A stretch of 64,000 bases of DNA from Streptomyces sp. SW4. GTDB lineage: Bacteria > Actinomycetota > Actinomycetes > Streptomycetales > Streptomycetaceae. The notes under the pieces were generated by a model. The model did no database searches and was not told the origin of the DNA. It saw only the letters and a list, made by a program, of their open reading frames with translations. The stretch is taken from contig QKWM01000004.1 of NCBI GenBank assembly GCA_003248315.1, positions 3,345,001-3,409,000 of the forward strand, read 5' to 3'. This document shows, one piece after another, positions 50,539 to 63,187 of the stretch; the first letter of the stretch is position 1, and each line of letters starts with the position of its first letter. Made by a program: the position numbers and the translations under genes.

Positions 50539-52146
50539 TCAGCGCCCCAGGGCGCGGCGACCGCGTCCCGGGGAGAGCACCGGCAGATTGCTGCGCGAGG
50601 GCACCGGCCCGCGGGTGTCCTCCTCGAGCCGCAGGGCGAGCGCCGGGCAACGGCGCACCGCGCGCAGCGCCTTCGCCTCCGCGTAGCGCGGCACCTCCGC
50701 CTGGGCGACCGTCGGGAACCCGTCGGCGCCGAGCTGGAAGACCTCCGGGAGGATGTCCGCGCACAGGCCGTGCCCCGGCACAGCGTCCAGTCGACGTAGA
50801 TCTTCTGCCGGCTGGGCCCGTTCTCCCGGCCGCCCCGCCGCCCGGGACGCCCGTCGGCGCCCTGCCCCCTCGAAGAGCGGCAGCACGCCGTGCACGGGCC
50901 GCCCGCAGCCGTTGCCGAGGACATGGGCGGCCAGATCGTCGGTGAACGCCTTGACGGTCGACTCCAGGAACATCGCCGAACCGTCCGGGTGCGAGCAGGC
51001 GCCGCGCCGCTTGACGTTCCCGGCGACCTGCTTGAGCGCCTCCAGGGCGGCCGGGCCGCCGCCGTTCAGGATGTCCTCCATGCCGCGCGCGGCGGCCGGC
51101 AGGCCCAGGTAGCAGGGGCCGCACTGGCCGGCGCTCTCCTCGGCCAGCCACTGCGCCACCCGCAGCGACTCGCCGAGCGGGCAGGTGTCCTGACCGATCG
51201 GCAGGATCGCGCCCGCGCCCAGGGAACCGCCCACCGTCTCCAGGGAGTTCCGGGAGACGATCGCCTCGTCGACGGCCGCCGCGTCGATCCACTTGCCGTG
51301 GTAGCCGCCGGTCAGCACCCCCTGCGGGACCGGCGGGGCGCCGGCCAGCTGGAGGACGTAGCGCAGCGGCACCCCCGTGGGGACCTCGATCACCATGGGC
51401 GGGCCACCGCGCCGGAGACCGTCAGCATGACGGTGCCCGGTTCGTCGTACAGGCCGGTGTTGCCGTAGCGGTCCGGGCCGATGCGGGCGGCTATGGCCAG
51501 CTGGGCGAAGGTCTCGGCGTTGGACAGCAGCGTCGGGGCGCCGCCGACGCCGCTCCTCGAGGCGCTGATCTTGCGCCCGGGCGGGATCGCCGGGCCGCCG
51601 TCGATGGAGCGGATCAGCGAGGCCGCCGCGCCCGTGACCATGCGCACCGGATTGCGCTGCACGCGCGCGCGGAGCGCGGAGCGGCGGCCGTTGCTCAGGC
51701 CGCGTTCGGCGAGCGCGGCCTCCATGGAGCGCTGCGTCGACTCCCGGGTGACCCCCACCACGAGCGTGCGGGCACCCAGGGCCTCGGCGCACAGCAGCGC
51801 GCCGTCCAGGATGAGATGCGGGGCGCGGTTGATCAGCACCGTGTCCTTGCGGCAGGCCGGTTCGTCCTCGCTGCCGTTGACGACGACGACCGGCCGCACC
51901 CCGCGCTTGATCGCGGACTCGGCGACCGCGCGGAGCTTCCTGTGGAAGGGGAAGCCCGCGCCGCCGCGGCCCTGAGGTTGATGCGTTCGGCGAGCTGGGC
52001 GAGCTGTTCCCCGCCCATCGGTTCGAGGGGCCCGTGCACCTTCAGGTGCATGGGCAGATCCAGTCGTTCGACAAGGTCGAAGCCCGACGTGAGCTGGGGA
52101 AGCCCGACCACGCGGACTTCGGGACGTCGGGCAGGGCCTCGTTCAC
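50539..52146 (-). CDS. NuoF-like NADH-binding protein with C-terminal ferredoxin (about six apparent frameshifts)
   Basis: About 537 aa from GTG 52146. After restoring single bases near 52115, 51971, 51398, two near 50870 and one near 50780 it reads as one protein. VRVVGLPQLTSGFDLVERLD opens it. The FMN/NADH segment of complex I 51-kDa subunits follows: LRGRGGAGFPFHRKL, NGSEDEPACRKD, NAETFAQLAIAARIGP. A SLBB-like part and the N3-type cluster region come next, but the usual ESCGxCxPC reads ESAGQCGPC, so the first cysteine ligand is alanine. The final 70 residues are a 3Fe-4S-type ferredoxin (DWTLCRGHGLCADILPEVF, RRCPALAL). One base separates its start from the stop of the membrane protein upstream, so the two are co-translated and probably work as one electron-transfer unit. 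Confidence 0.8.
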
Positions 52147-52147
52147 T

Positions 52148-53512
52148 TCAGGCCTCCGGAAGGCGTGTTCCAAGGTTCGCCCGAGCCCGGTGCGCCGCCG
52201 TTGTGGCCGTACGGGCACCGGGGGTCGGTTCGGTTGCGGGACCGCTGAGATACGTGTCGTTCGGGTAGTACGTGTCGTGGGCCGTGTTCGTCTCACCGGT
52301 GTCGTACACATCACCCGGCCGGGGCCGGCGGCGTCCGCGGAGCCGTAGGCCGGGATGGTGTGCCCGGTGTCGTCGAGGGGGTCGTACGCGGACGGGGGCG
52401 CCTCGCCGACCGGCGGCGGGGACGGGACGGGCCAGCTGCCGGAGCCGCCGACCCGGTCCATGCCCTGGGTGGACCGCAGGTCCGGCGGCACCTCCATGGG
52501 CGAGGTGTGCTCGGCGCCGAAGTCCTGCCGCGCGCGCGGGGGCTCGACACGGCCCGGTAGGCGGCGGAGAAGCCGTTCGCGGGCCGTCCCCGGGACGCCG
52601 GGCGCTCGGCCGGCTCGTACCGCGGCGGTGGCGGGGCCGCCCACCCGCTCCCGTAACCGTCCGGCATCTCCTCCCGGCCGCTGCCCGGCCACGGGACCGC
52701 CTGCCGGGCCGGCCACCGGAGCGGCCGCCGGCCGGCTCGCCGTAGCCCGGCAGCGCGGCGCCCGCGCGGGCGCGGCTCGCCTCCAGCTCCTCGCGGACCC
52801 GCCGCTCCCCGGCCCGAACAGCCCGCCGAGCGCGTCGGCGACCCGCCGCTTGACGGGGCCCGGGCGGCGCGCAGGGCGAGCGCCGCCATGACGCCGAGCA
52901 CGGACAGCCCGTACAGGAAGGTGAAGACCGGCTTCGCCGCGCGACCCGCGTAGAGCCCGTGCAGCAGGGCGAAGCACCAGGCCGGGTAGGCCAGCATGTG
53001 CAGGGCGCGCCAGCGGGAGGCGATCAGCGCCGGGACGGCGAAGCGGTTGCGCAGGGCGCCGGTGACGCCGACGAAGAGCATCAGCAGCCCGGCCAGCGTG
53101 CCGAAGCCGATGAGCACCTCGCGGCTGGCGAACTCCTCGGAGTCGGTGGCCAGCAGCCCGAAGGGGACCACCGCCGCGACCCACGTCGTGTGCTCCAGGG
53201 CCAGCTTGATCCCGATGTGCACCAGGAGGAAGACGATCGAGGCCACGGCCGTCACGCGGTGCACGGCCTGCGCCATGATCCGCTTGCGGGCGTCGAGGAG
53301 GATCCGGTCCTGGGCCACGAGACCCCAGATGACCGAGCAGCTGAGCAGGACCAGCGAGAAGACTCCCGCGCCGAAGTTGAGGAACTCCGCGAACGAGGTG
53401 TCCACCGTGCTGTCGTTCGTGGTCTCCACGATGCCGTCCGCGGTCAGCACGGGCTGCCTCCCCCCGCCGTGCCACGGGGCGGGAGCGGAGGGGTACTGCG
53501 TGAGGGGTTCAT
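52148..53512 (-). CDS. Ferric-reductase/cytochrome-b-like membrane protein with disordered tail (about six apparent frameshifts)
   Basis: About 456 aa from ATG 53512 (MNPSRSTPPLPPRGTAGGG) to TGA 52148-52150. Single bases are missing near 53462, 52857, 52808, 52710, 52535 and 52318. The N-terminal half has six membrane helices, including FGAGVFSLVLLSCSVIWGLV, VTAVASIVFLLVHIGIKLAL, VLIGFGTLAGLLMLFVGVTG and AYPAWCFALLHGLYAG. Histidines in AVHRV, LLVHI, ALHML and LLHGL are placed like b-heme ligands of ferric-reductase-type domains. The C-terminal 230 residues are Pro/Gly/Asp/Tyr-rich and disordered. Downstream, one base away, is a NuoF-ferredoxin protein, so electrons from NADH probably pass to heme here (inference). 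The acceptor is unknown. Confidence 0.72.
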
Positions 53513-53726
53513 GGGGCGACTCCGAGCGGTTCGGGAAAGAGCGGTCCCGCTGCCGCACTCTAAGTCGCGCCGTACCCACGGGTACGGGGTTTGAGTTATT
53601 GCGCTGTTATCAAACGACAATCTGATTGCTGTAATGCCCTTAGTGGCTGTTACGCCGAGTAATCTTTGACCTTGGTTCAGGTTTCGGCCGGTGACGGGCC
53701 CGTCGCACCCCGCTCGGCGACTGCGG

Positions 53727-53739
53727 TACCCTGACGCCA
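53727..53739 (+). promoter_or_regulatory. -10 box for the leuS leader
   Basis: TACCCT (53727-53732) is six bases before the leader-peptide ATG (53739), the same spacing as before proA and other genes here. Confidence 0.5.
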
Positions 53740-53777
53740 TGCGTGCCGTACGCCTTCTGCTTAGCGAGCCGCGCTGA
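53739..53777 (+). CDS. Leucine-rich leader peptide upstream of leuS
   Basis: A 12-residue reading frame, MRAVRLLLSEPR, with three consecutive leucine codons (CTT CTG CTT, 53754-53762), is followed by an RNA hairpin and a terminator, then leuS. This is the layout of a transcription attenuator sensing charged tRNA-Leu. The ATG coincides with the predicted transcription start, so it would be translated leaderless. It is too short for similarity evidence alone. Position and composition carry the call. Confidence 0.75.
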   Translation: MRAVRLLLSEPR

Positions 53778-53783
53778 TCAGTC

Positions 53784-53848
53784 CCGACCACCGGCGCTCC
53801 GGATGGTCGGAATCGGCGCGGCGTCCCCTCCTGTGCGAGGGGATTTTT
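53784..53848 (+). terminator. leuS attenuator hairpin and terminator
   Basis: A first hairpin at 53784-53810 (11 bp with one bulge) precedes a rho-independent terminator: stem 53824-53830 with 53837-53843, then TTTTT (53844-53848). A competing pairing of GCCGCGC (53768-53774, at the leader stop) with GCGCGGC (53816-53822) abuts the terminator. leuS begins 55 bases later. Confidence 0.75.
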
Positions 53849-53903
53849 CATTTCCGGAAAGTCGCAGCCGCAGGCAGTAACGATCGATGGAGCTTTGAGG
53901 ATC

Positions 53904-56769
<2,866 letters not shown>

Positions 56770-56772
56770 GCG

Positions 56773-56878
56773 CGGGTGACCGGGTGCCGGGTGACCGGGT
56801 GGCGGGTGCCGGGTGACGCGGGTGCCGGGTGCCGGGTGCCGGGTGACGCGGGTGCCGGGTGTCCGGGTGCCGGTGCTG
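56773..56878 (+). repeat. Tandem repeat after leuS
   Basis: Alternating 8-bp units GGGTGACC/GGGTGCCG and longer GGGTGCCGGGTGACGC units begin 4 bases after the leuS stop. The gap 56770-57154 (385 bases) otherwise holds no gene, and TTACCGT at 57071-57077 is the only promoter-like element. Confidence 0.8.
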
Positions 56879-57154
56879 GGCGGCTGAGGTGCGGGTCGGC
56901 GTGAGTGCCGGGGCGCGTGAGGGCCGGGCGGCTGGAGTGTCGGCTCTGTGGCCGGGCGCCGTGCTGTGAGCATGGAGGTGTCCGGCCGGTCGGCGGGCCG
57001 TGCGCGGCTCGGGGGCGTCCCTACGGGCAGGTTCGGGGTTCTGCTGGAACCTCGGGCCTGCTCGCTGCGTTTACCGTGGAAGAGCGGCGCGTGGTGCGCC
57101 GCCCGACGGCCGGTGTGCCGAAGCGGACGGCCGCAGTACCGAAGGAGGAGCACC

Positions 57155-57884
57155 GTGGAAGCAGTGATCGCAGTGCTGGGCCTGCTTTTCGTGCTCTTCG
57201 TCGCCCTGGGCGCCTACGCCACGGTGAAGGTCGTCGGCGCCGCCAAGCGCTCGGCGGACCGCCACATCACCCAGGCCCGCCGCACGGTCGAGGACCACAC
57301 TCTGCGGGCCAAGTCCCTGGTCCAGACGGGCCCCGCGAGCGAGCTGGCCCAACTGCGGCTGAGCCTGCGCACGTCGATGCGGGCCACGCAGGACGCGCTG
57401 CATGCGGGCGTGGCCGAGGACGAGTCCCTCAAGGAGTCCCTGGGCCTCTTCGAGCGGCTCAGCGCGCACGGGCACGAACTGGACGCGGAACTCAGGCGCC
57501 TGGAGTCCGAGCCCGACCGCGCCAAGCTCACCGAGCGCCTGCCCGAGCTGCGCGAGCGCACCGAGCGCATCACCGGGGCGGCCGACTCCCTGCGCTGGGC
57601 GGCCCGCGACCGGGCCCGCCGCTTCGCGGACGACGACCTGGACACGCTCAGCGCCCAGATCGACGTCGAGGCCGGTGCCCTGCGGCACTGGACCCGGACG
57701 GAGAGCTCGGCGACGCCGCCGCCGTGGCCCGAGGCCCCCGCCCCGAGGGCAGCGGCCGGCAGACCTGGCCGGGGCCCCGGAGCGGGGCCCGGCGGAGGAG
57801 ACGGCCCGGCCGGCCATCACGCCGCCCGACCCGCGCCCGGCCTACCCCTGGCAGAAGAAGGCCCGGCCCGAGAACACCACCTGA
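57155..57884 (+). CDS. Membrane-anchored coiled-coil protein (two apparent frameshifts)
   Basis: 243 aa after correction, from GTG 57155 with GAAGGAGG at 57141-57148. One N-terminal helix (VIAVLGLLFVLFVALGAYAT) is followed by a basic segment and a long helical region rich in Leu, Arg and Glu: HITQARRTVEDHTLRAKSLV, LAQLRLSLRTSMRATQDALH, ELRRLESEPDRAKLTERLPE. Two missing bases between about 57710 and 57790 restore an end reading ITPPDPRPAYPWQKKARPE. Without them the frame fuses to degV. It is a cytoplasmic-facing coiled coil of unknown function, conserved, as far as I recall, in Streptomyces upstream of degV. Confidence 0.7.
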
Positions 57885-57999
57885 CCGAGCCTCCGTTCAC
57901 GATCGTGCCCGGCCTCCCGCCCGGCCCGGCGGGCGTTCACGTGCGTGACCGTGGCGTGGTGGTGACGGGGCCGGACTGCCGCGCGGGCACTACGCCAGG

Positions 58000-58013
58000 T
58001 AACCTCCAGCTCA
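58000..58013 (+). promoter_or_regulatory. Probable leaderless promoter of degV
   Basis: TAACCT (58000-58005) is seven bases before ATG 58013, with no ribosome-binding site between. Confidence 0.4.
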
Positions 58014-58857
58014 TGTCCCGCCATGTCGCGATCGTCACCGATTCAACGGCCTACCTTCCGGCCCGGACGATGGAACGCCATGGCATCACCGCGGTACCCC
58101 TGACCGTGGTCCTCGGCGACCGCGCGCTGGAGGAGGGCACCGAGATCTCGACCCGCTCGCTGGCGCAGGCCTTGCAGAAGCGACGCCCGGTCACCACGTC
58201 CCGGCCGAGTCCCGAGCAGTTCGCCGAGACCTACCGCAGGGTCGCCGAGACCGGCGCCACCGGCATCGTCTCCCTCCATCTCTCCGCCGAGCTGTCGGGC
58301 ACGTACGACGCGGCGGTGCTCGCGGCCCGCGAGGCACCGGTCCCGGTGCGGGTCGTGGACACCGGGATGATCGCGATGGCCCTGGGCTTCTGCGCGGTCG
58401 CCGCGGCCGAGACGGCGGACGCCGGCGGCACGGTGGACGAGGCCGTCACGGCCGCCGAGAAGCGTGCCGCGGGCACCTCGGCCTACTTCTACGTCGACAC
58501 CCTCGACTATCTGCGGCGCGGCGGCCGGATCGGGGCCGCGCAGGCCCTGCTCGGCTCGGCCCTGGCCGTGAAGCCGCTGCTGGAGCTGAGCGGAGGGCGG
58601 ATCGAACCCCTGGAGAAGGTGCGGACCGCGTCCAGGGCCATCGCCCGGCTGGAGGAGATCGCCGCCGAGCGGGCGGGCAGCGCGCAGGTCGACATCGCTG
58701 TCCACCACCTCGCCGCACCCGACCGTGCCGCGGCCCTCGCCGACCGGCTGGCCGCACGGGTGCCGGGCCTGGCCGACCTGCACGTCAGCGAGGTCGGTGC
58801 GGTGATCGGGGCGCACACGGGGCCCGGGTTGCTCGGGTCGTGGTGGCGGCACGGTGA
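58013..58857 (+). CDS. DegV family fatty-acid-binding protein (C-terminal frameshift)
   Basis: Family proteins bind a fatty acid and feed fatty-acid kinase systems. 281 aa after correction from ATG 58013 (MSRHVAIVTDSTAYLPARTM). Signatures: VVLGDRALEEGTEI, TSRPSPEQFAETYRR, GIVSLHLSAELSGTYDAAVL, VDTLDYLRRGGRIGAAQALL, and the end GAVIGAHTGPGLLGVVVAAR. As given, the frame continues to 58993 as a Cys/Val/Arg repeat. One missing base near 58834-58838 gives the family end at TGA 58855-58857. The extra translated sequence is just the tandem repeat downstream. Confidence 0.92.
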
Positions 58858-58863
58858 GCTGAG

Positions 58864-58960
58864 GCTCGGGTGTGTGTTGCTCGGGTGTGTGTTTGCTCGG
58901 GTCTGCGTCGCTCGGGTCTGTGGTGCTCGGGTCTGTGGTGCTCGGACTCTGTCGCTCGTG
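58864..58960 (+). repeat. 15-bp tandem repeat after degV
   Basis: Units starting at 58864, 58879, 58895, 58910, 58925, 58940 and 58954 share GCTCGGGTCTGTGGT with changes; the units at 58910 and 58925 are identical. The same GCTCGGGTC core occurs inside the last codons of degV at 58831. Confidence 0.88.
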
Positions 58961-59049
58961 TGGGTGACGGAGTTTTCCACAACCGGGCGGTAGTCCCCGG
59001 GAATCGACCAAGATCATCGCGGGGCGGGGAGCTGTCCCATCCTCGTCGC

Positions 59050-60354
59050 ATGGCACTGCGATCAGGTATTCACGCCGCCCGTCCGGCCAGTGGTCCGGGC
59101 CGCGGCCCCGCGTCCGACGTCCGCACCCGGCACCGCCGCCCCTCCCGCACGCGCGGCGGTGCCCGGCACCTTCGCCGCCGGGCGACCGCGGAGGAACTGC
59201 GCCGGCGAGCGGAGACGCTGTTCGGCGAGGCGGCCGTGCGTCCACCAGGGGCGGGGAAGGGGCCGCCTCCGCGGCGGCGTGACGCGGGCGACGGCCGGGC
59301 CGGGGCGGGGCCGGTGCCGTCCTGGGCGCGGCGCGACGCGGACGACGGGGGGTCCGAGGCGAGGGCCTGCCGGGCACGGGTGGATGAGGACCAGGGCGCT
59401 GGCCGGGTTGCGGAAGCCGAGGACGGTGCTCGTCCGGTACGGGGCGCTGGCGAGGGCGTGGGTCCGGACCGGGGCGCTGGCGAGGGCATCGGTCGAGACC
59501 GGGAGGCGGACGAGCGCGTGGGTCCGGGCCGGGAGGCGGGCGAGGGCGTTCGTGGGAGCGGGATGCGGACGATGAGGGCGTTCGTGCGGAGCGGGCCGGC
59601 GACACCTGGCGGCAGCGCGCCGGGCTCGCCCTGCGGGAGCGCATGCCCCTGTGGGTGCAGTCGCGCTGCGGGCTGGAGCGGCGCAGCGTCGTCGCGCTCA
59701 CCGTCGTCCTCGTCGCCGCCGCGGCCCTCGCCGTGCAGCACTTCTGGGCCGGCCGTACCCAGCCCGTGCGCCCGCCCGAGATGGTGCGGGCGGCCCCGGC
59801 CCACGGCGCCGAGTCCGACGGAGCGGGAGCCTCGGCGGCGCCCGCTGCCGCGTCCGGTGCTCCCGGCGGCACGGCGTCGCCGGGAGCGCAGCTCGTGGTG
59901 GACGTCGCGGGCAAGGTCCGCGATCCCGGTGTGCACCGCCTCCCGGCCGGGTCACGGGTGGAGGACGCCCTCCGCGCGGCCGGCGGCGTACGTCCGGGCA
60001 CGAAGACCGACGGGCTCAACCGCGCGCGCTTCCTCGTCGACGGCGAGCAGATCCTCGTCGGTGAACCCGCGGGGGAGCGGGACCGGGCGCGGCGGCGGGG
60101 ACGGGGGCCGGTGGCTCGCCGGGCGGGGAGCGGCCGGGGCCGCACCCGGAGCGGCGCCCGCGGCGCCCGTCTCGCTCAACACGGCGACGGTCGAGCAGCT
60201 GGACACCCTGCCCGGCGTGGGCCCCGTGCTGGCCCGGCACATCATCGACTACCGCACGCAGCACGGCGGCTTCCGTTCGGTCGACGAGCTGCGCGAGGTC
60301 AACGGCATCGGCGACCGCCGCTTCGCCGACCTGCGACCACTCGTCCGGCCATGA
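59050..60354 (+). CDS. comEA: ComEA-like DNA-binding competence protein (about three apparent frameshifts)
   Basis: 435 aa after correction from ATG 59050. Residues 1-190 are an Arg/Gly/Asp-rich cytoplasmic part with a 10-residue repeat (PDRGAGEGIG, PGREAGEGVR). A membrane helix follows (VVALTVVLVAAAALAVQHFW), then a SLBB domain (VVDVAGKVRDPGVHRLPAGS, DALRAAGG), then a C-terminal helix-hairpin-helix pair VSLNTATVEQLDTLPGVGPV and GGFRSVDELREVNGIGDRRF, the DNA-binding hallmark of ComEA. Shifts are inferred near 59552 and two between 60065 and 60130. The start of comEC overlaps its stop. In naturally competent bacteria this protein receives DNA for ComEC. Competence is not established in Streptomyces. 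Confidence 0.88.
   Translation: MALRSGIHAARPASGPGRGPASDVRTRHRRPSRTRGGARHLRRRATAEELRRRAETLFGEAAVRPPGAGKGPPPRRRDAGDGRAGAGPVPSWARRDADDGGSEARACRARVDEDQGAGRVAEAEDGARPVRGAGEGVGPDRGAGEGIGRDREADERVGPGREAGEGVRGSGMRTMRAFVRSGPATPGGSAPGSPCGSACPCGCSRAAGWSGAASSRSPSSSSPPRPSPCSTSGPAVPSPCARPRWCGRPRPTAPSPTEREPRRRPLPRPVLPAARRRRERSSWWTSRARSAIPVCTASRPGHGWRTPSARPAAYVRARRPTGSTARASSSTASRSSSVNPRGSGTGRGGGDGGRWLAGRGAAGAAPGAAPAAPVSLNTATVEQLDTLPGVGPVLARHIIDYRTQHGGFRSVDELREVNGIGDRRFADLRPLVRP
59432..59551 (+). repeat. 30-bp tandem repeat inside comEA
   Basis: Four in-frame 30-bp units (59432-59461, 59462-59491, 59492-59521, 59522-59551) coding ten-residue blocks; the first two differ at only a few bases. Confidence 0.85.
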
Positions 60355-63156
60355 GGCGGCAGGGCGACACCGCGTCCGCCCCGGCGCCCGAACCGTTGCG
60401 CCGGCCGACCGCACCGGCCGTTCCGGCCCAGGCGCCCACCGTTCCGGCTCCCGCGCCGGCCGTTCCGGCCCAGGCGCCCACCGTTCCGGCTCCCGCGCCG
60501 GCCGTTCCCGCCCCGGCGCCGGCCGTTCCCGCCCCTGCCCACGCCGGCCGGAGCGCCGTGCACGCCGCGTCCGGGAAGCGGCTGGGGGCTTCCCGGCCCC
60601 GGCAGGACGGGCCGGGGGATCTGCGGCTCGTGCCGCCCGCGCTGGCGGCCTGGGCGACGGCGGCGCTGATGGTGGGTGCCGCGCCGGGACGGGCGGCCGC
60701 CGTCGTGGCCGTGTGCCTGGCCGTCGCGGCCGCCTTGCTGGTCGCCCGGCGACGACCGGAAGGGCGCCAGGACTCCCCGGCGCGGCCCGTCCCCGCACGG
60801 CGGTCGCCGCGGTGCTGCTGTGCGTCGCCGCGTCGGCCGCCTCGGCCGGACTGCACGGCGCGGACCTGCGCCGCGGCCCGGTGCCCGAGCAGGCCCGGCG
60901 GTACGCCACCGTGACCGCCGAGGTGGAGGTCACCTCCGATCCCCGGCTCACCCGGCCCCGCGTCCGTGGCAACCGGGCGGCTCCGCCCGCCGTACTGATC
61001 CGCGCCGACGTACGGCAGGTGAGGGGGACGGACGGCTCGGTGCTGGCCACTCGGACGCCGGTACTGCTGATCGTCGACCACGGCGGTGCGGACAAGGGCG
61101 CGACGGACCCACCCCCCGACACCCTCGGCGGCACCTCGGCCACCCTCGGCGGCAGCTCGGCCACCCCCGGCCGCACTCCCGCCGCTCCGGACGCCGAAGG
61201 CGCCCGAAGCACCTCGCCGTGGCTCGGTCTGCTGCCGTCGACGCGGGTGCGGGTGACGGCCCGGGCGGCGCCGCCCCTCGCGGGTGGCGGCGACCGGATC
61301 GCCGCCGTGCTGCGGGTGCGGGGCGGGCCGGCACCGGACGTGGTGGCCGGCCCGTCGGCGGCGCAGCGGCTGGCCGGCCGGCTGCGCGCCGGCCTGCGGG
61401 AGGCGACGGACGGCCTGCCGGCCGACGCGCGGGCGCTGCTGCCGGGCCTGGTCGTCGGGGACACCGCACGGGTCACGCCCGAGCTGGAGGAGGCGTTCGA
61501 GGAGACCGACCTCGCGCACACGCTCGCCGTGTCCGGCGCCAACTTCACCATCCTGCTCGCCCTGTTGCTGGGCCCGCCGGGACTGGCCATGCGCAGCGAG
61601 CGCCGGGGCCTGGCGCCCCGCCTGGGCATCTCACTGCGGGCGACGGCCGTGCTCGGCGGCGCGCTCGCGCTGGGGTTCGTCGTCGTCTGCCGGCCGGAGC
61701 CGAGCGTGCTGCGCGCCGCGGCGTGCGGAGCGGTCGCGCTGCTCGCCCTGGCCACGGGGCGCCGCCGGTCCCTGGTGCCGGCGCTGGCGGCGGCCGTCCT
61801 GCTGCTGGTGCTCTACGACCCCTGGCTGTCCCGCAGTTACGGCTTCCTGCTGTCCGTGCTGGCCACCGGCGCCCTGCTCACCGTCGCACCACGGTGGAGC
61901 GCCGCCCTGCGCCGGCGCGGGGTGCCGCCCCGGCCGGCCGAGGCGCTGGCCGCCGCGGGCGCCGCGCAGGCCCTGTGCGCGCCGGTCGTCGCGGTGCTGT
62001 CGGCACGGGTGAGCCTCGTGGCCGTGCCGTGCAACCTGCTCGCGGAGTTCGCCGTGGCCCCGGCCACGGTGCTGGGCTTCGGCGCGCTGGCGACGGCGCC
62101 GCTGGCGATGCCGGTGGCCGAGGCGCTCGCCTGGTGCGCGAGTTGGCCCGCACAGTGGCTGGCCGGGGTGGCGCGGACGGGCGCGGCGCTGCCCGGCGCC
62201 GGGGTCGACTGGCCCGGCAGCTGGAGCGGGGCGGCGCTGCTCGCGCTGGTCACGGTGGTGGTGCTGCTCGTCGGCCGGCGGCTGCTGCGGCACCCGTGGT
62301 GGTGCGCCGCCTGCGCGGTGCTGCTGGTACTGGCCGTGGTGCGGCCGCAGCCGCTGCCCCGGATGATCACGGGCTGGCCGCCGCCGGACTGGCGGCTGGT
62401 GATGTGCGACGTCGGGCAGGGCGACGCCCTCGTGCTGTCCGCCGGGGAGGCCACGGGTGTCGTCGTGGACGCCGGACCGGACCCGGTGCTGGCCGACCGC
62501 TGTCTGCGCTCGCTCGGCATCACCCGGATCCCGCTCGTGCTGCTGACGCACTTCCACGCCGACCATGTGGCGGGGCTCCCCGGCGTCCTGCGGGGCCGTT
62601 CGGTGGGCGCCGTCGAGACGACCGGATTCGAGGAGCCCGCCGGCCAGGCGGACTTCGTCCGGCGGCAGGCGGCGGCCCGGCGGATCCCCTGCGCCACGCG
62701 GTCGCCGGGGAGGAGCGGCGGGCCGGGGACCTGTCCTGGCGGGTGGTGTGGCCGCCCGCGGCCCCCGGCCCCGGCGCGCCGCCCCCGGAGGGGCCGAACG
62801 ACGCCAGCGTCAGCCTGCTGGTGCGGACGGCCGGGCTGCGCCTGCTGCTCCTCGGCGACCTCGAACCACCGGCCCAGCGTGCCCTGGCGAGGTCACCGGC
62901 GGCGACAGCGCTGGAGGGGGTCGACGTGCTCAAGGTCGCGCACCACGGCTCGGCGTACCAGGACCCGGACCTGATACGCCGTGTCGCCCCGAGGCTGGCG
63001 CTGATCTCCTGCGGTGAGGACAACCCGTACGGACACCCGGCACCCGGCACGCTCGGGGCCCTGCGCGCGCAGGGCGCGACGGTGCTGCGGACCGACCGGG
63101 ACGGGGCGCTCGCGGTCACCGGCGGCGACGCGGGTCTGGGCGTGGCGACGGACTGA
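60351..63156 (+). CDS. comEC: ComEC/Rec2 family DNA-uptake channel protein (two apparent frameshifts)
   Basis: 935 aa after correction from ATG 60351 (overlap with comEA, ATGA). After a Pro/Ala repeat N-terminus there are two helices and a DUF4131-type soluble part (YATVTAEVEVTSDPRL). The Competence domain follows with LAHTLAVSGANFTILLALLL, CGAVALLALATGRRRS and LYDPWLSRSYGFLLSVLATG. The C-terminus is a metallo-beta-lactamase-like domain: MCDVGQGDALVLSAGEATGV, THFHADHVAGLPGVL (HxHxDH), LKVAHHGSAYQDPDL. Missing bases lie near 60790-60800 and 62690. The nuclease-like domain keeps its HxHxDH motif, which some ComEC proteins lack. Confidence 0.92.
60420..60503 (+). repeat. Exact 42-bp duplication in comEC
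   Basis: Bases 60420-60461 and 60462-60503 are identical and code two copies of a 14-residue VPAQAPTVPAPAPA-type block; shorter partial copies follow to about 60540. Confidence 0.9.
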
Positions 63157-63187
63157 CGCCCGTGCCGGGGCACGGGAGACTGGGGGC

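Noticed and set aside
53513..53903. T-box riboswitch before leuS
   Set aside because: I could not find a T-box sequence or the stem I specifier structure. A leader peptide with leucine codons explains the region better.
58858..58993. C-terminal extension of DegV made of Cys/Val/Arg repeats
   Set aside because: It is the 15-bp tandem repeat read through after a one-base loss. Restoring the base gives the normal DegV end at 58857.
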